64,000 bases of DNA from Bradyrhizobium sp. ORS 278 (lineage in GTDB: Bacteria > Pseudomonadota > Alphaproteobacteria > Rhizobiales > Xanthobacteraceae): the NCBI RefSeq assembly GCF_000026145.1, contig NC_009445.1, positions 372,001-436,000 of the forward strand. The letters run 5' to 3'. The translations under genes were made by a program, and so were the position numbers. Below, one piece after another: positions 62,572 to 64,000 of this stretch (positions are counted from its first letter, which is position 1; each line of letters begins with the position of its first letter). The notes beneath the pieces were generated by a model. It had not been told where the DNA came from and did no database searches. It was given only the letters and a program-made list of their open reading frames with translations.

Positions 62572-63789
62572 TCAGTTCGATTTTGATTTCAGCATCGCCG
62601 TTGTCAATGGCACCAGCAGAATGCCCTTGCGGTCGAGACCCTTGATCCAGGTGCCGATCCGGTCGATCGAGACGGGCAGGGCGGAGGCGGTGCCGACGGC
62701 GACGCCGCGCTCCTTGGCGAGGCTCTCGAGCTTGGCCAGCGCGTTGTCGATTTCCACAGCCGTCGGCACCGCGTCGATCGCGACGTCGCCCTTTGCGAAC
62801 GGCACGGCGCGGCCGGTCGCCAGCGATGCGGCCACGCTGCGCGGCGCGGCGCCGTCATCGAACAGCGCGAGCCCGCGCTTGGCGGCCTCGTTCACGATCG
62901 GCTGCATCGCGGTTTCCGTCGCCACGAACCGCGCGCCCATGAAATTGCCGATGCCGACATACCCTTGCAGCCGGCTCATGTGCCAGAACAGCCGGTCGAT
63001 GTTCTGGTCCGGTCCAAGCGTGGCGAGCAGCGTCTGCGGGCCTGGATCGTTGTCGGGGTAGTCGTAGGGCTCCATCGGCACCTGGAGCAGGATCTCGTGG
63101 CGCTGCGCGCGGGCGCGTTCGGCCAGCTTGCTCGGATCGGAGCCATATGGCGTGAACGCCAGGGTCACCGCTGGCGGCAGCTTCATGATGGCATCGACGG
63201 TCTTGGCGGCGCCGATACCGAGGCCGCCGATGACGATCGCGACGGCCGGCATCCGCGCCGCCTTGGCGCGGTCGGCATCCGCCGCATAGGCGGTGAATGA
63301 CTTCAGCCCGTCGGTCATGACCGGGATCATGCCGTAACGCGATTTCTCCAACAGGCGCGGATCGACGCCGGGCATCGGGTTGGCGGGGGCGGCGCCCGGC
63401 TCAGGCGTGTCGCGGCCGCCGGCGCCGATGGCAACCTCCTGCCGCGCGCCGCTGGAGCCGTCGATGATCGTGATCGTCTTGCGCTCGCCATCGGGCTTGG
63501 CGGCCGCCGCTGCGCCATGCTCGGACTTGGCATCGGACTTGGCATCGGGCTTGGCGGCGGCGTCCGGCTTGTCGCCTGGCTTGGCGCCCTCGTTGATCGC
63601 GACGCGCGCGACCGGCTCGCCGCCGAGCGGATTGTCGCCGAACAGCGCGAAGCCCGCGAACACGACAAGGATCAGGCCGAGCACCATGGCCAGCGCCTGA
63701 AGCGCCGTGAACGGAAGCCGAATGCGGCGCCTGCGACGCGTCTCAGTCTGCCCGAGCGGGGCGCTCAGTTCGTCGGCCGTCTCTGTCAT
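62572..63789 (-). CDS. divergent polysaccharide deacetylase family protein
   Basis: This 405-residue protein has an N-terminal basic segment, one span (LQALAMVLGLILVVFAGFALF), a Lys/Ala/Asp-rich linker (about 60-110) and a C-terminal divergent polysaccharide-deacetylase domain starting AVAIVIGGLGIG. Domain parts include TLAFTPYGSDPSKLAERAR, EILLQVPMEPYDYPDNDPGP, and GNFMGARFVATE. It probably acts in the periplasm, tethered to the inner membrane. In related genomes it lies between an S41 protease gene and rppH. Enzymatic activity is not assured for this divergent family. Confidence 0.9.
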   Translation of the reverse strand: MTETADELSAPLGQTETRRRRRIRLPFTALQALAMVLGLILVVFAGFALFGDNPLGGEPVARVAINEGAKPGDKPDAAAKPDAKSDAKSEHGAAAAAKPDGERKTITIIDGSSGARQEVAIGAGGRDTPEPGAAPANPMPGVDPRLLEKSRYGMIPVMTDGLKSFTAYAADADRAKAARMPAVAIVIGGLGIGAAKTVDAIMKLPPAVTLAFTPYGSDPSKLAERARAQRHEILLQVPMEPYDYPDNDPGPQTLLATLGPDQNIDRLFWHMSRLQGYVGIGNFMGARFVATETAMQPIVNEAAKRGLALFDDGAAPRSVAASLATGRAVPFAKGDVAIDAVPTAVEIDNALAKLESLAKERGVAVGTASALPVSIDRIGTWIKGLDRKGILLVPLTTAMLKSKSN

Positions 63790-63900
63790 CGAAAATCCCG
63801 AATCAATCGGGTCGACGATACCACGCCAGGGATTCGGGCGCAGGCGCAGTGTCTGCAGGCCCGTAAATCCGCGGAGAGCTGTGCAGACGCCAAAAGCAAA

Positions 63901-63920
63901 GGGCGGCCCTAAGGCCGCCC
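63901..63920 (-). terminator. minus-strand intrinsic terminator
   Basis: GGGCGGCC / GGCCGCCC with a CTAA loop, followed on the minus strand by TTTGCTTTTGG. It should end a leftward gene lying beyond the right edge. Confidence 0.82.
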
Positions 63921-63965
63921 CTCAAACCGAATGCGAATAGACCTGTGCCCGATCAGCCGACCTGC

Positions 63966-63998
63966 TCAGTTCGCCCGCTCAGTTTGCCTTTTCAGTTT
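63966..63998 (-). CDS. possible C-terminal end of a gene beyond the right edge
   Basis: A leftward frame open to the window edge encodes KLKRQTERAN and stops at 63966-63968, 45 bp before a minus-strand terminator. Position suggests the end of an S41 (CtpA-like) protease gene, which usually precedes the divergent deacetylase gene in this group. Only ten codons are visible, in a stretch with short direct repeats (CTCAGTTTGCC-like), so the call is weak. Confidence 0.2.
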   Translation of the reverse strand, partial: KLKRQTERAN

Positions 63999-64000
63999 GC

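Overview
The window looks like a chromosomal housekeeping segment of a high-GC alphaproteobacterium, most likely Bradyrhizobium or a close relative. This is inferred from gene content and order: ffh-rpsP-rimM-trmD-rplS, dapF-mtaB, split ccmABCDG, mdh-sucCDAB-SDR-lpdA, an F1-only atpHAGDC operon and tandem rppH. FNR/FixK-type and CtrA-type sites and many palindromic intergenic repeats of the Bradyrhizobium kind agree. I see no prophage, insertion sequence, CRISPR array, tRNA or rRNA.

Layout. 1-3861 holds a beta-carbonic anhydrase cut by the left edge, a CitE-like CoA-ester lyase, a two-gene DUF6455/cytochrome c unit behind a FixK-type box, a DXD glycosyltransferase and leuD. 3862-6951 holds a small zincin and four secreted low-complexity proteins, two of them very rich in His and Gly. 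7076-13203 reads leftward: leuC, then ffh-rpsP-rimM-trmD-rplS (SRP and ribosome/tRNA maturation). 13555-21273 has an MBL hydrolase, a SIMPL/GyrI-like envelope pair, dapF-mtaB, an RluA-type pseudouridine synthase, ftsY and yciB. 21582-24724 is the cytochrome c maturation cluster ccmABCDG. 24948-37444 has acnA, DUF1223, DUF2794, GNAT, a Bax-inhibitor-like protein, an FtsX-type ABC exporter divergent from a TesA-type esterase, thpR and zapE. 37671-48319 is the TCA block mdh-sucC-sucD-sucA-sucB-SDR-lpdA plus a membrane protein. 48527-53400 has DUF4337, xerC, priA and a short rlpA. 54052-59216 is the F1 ATP synthase operon. 59384-64000 has a membrane adenylate cyclase with a triplicated periplasmic module, two Nudix RppH paralogues and a divergent polysaccharide deacetylase.

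Functional links. Aconitase, malate dehydrogenase, succinyl-CoA synthetase, the 2-oxoglutarate dehydrogenase complex and ATP synthase form much of an energy core. The ccm genes and the small cytochrome c belong to respiration, and two FixK-type palindromes suggest low-oxygen control of both. Leucine synthesis (leuC, leuD) and lysine/peptidoglycan synthesis (dapF) are also present.

The most unusual features are: (i) at least fourteen palindromic repeats of several families, one of them inside the reading frame of the RluA-type gene and two forming the C-termini of mtaB and rimM; (ii) an adenylate cyclase with three tandem two-cysteine DUF4189-like modules; (iii) a 14-bp perfect inverted repeat between mdh and sucC; (iv) an exact TTAA-N7-TTAAC CtrA box upstream of rlpA; (v) an orphan minus-strand terminator suggesting an unannotated small RNA near 28.7-29.0 kb. 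No wholly new multi-gene system is evident.
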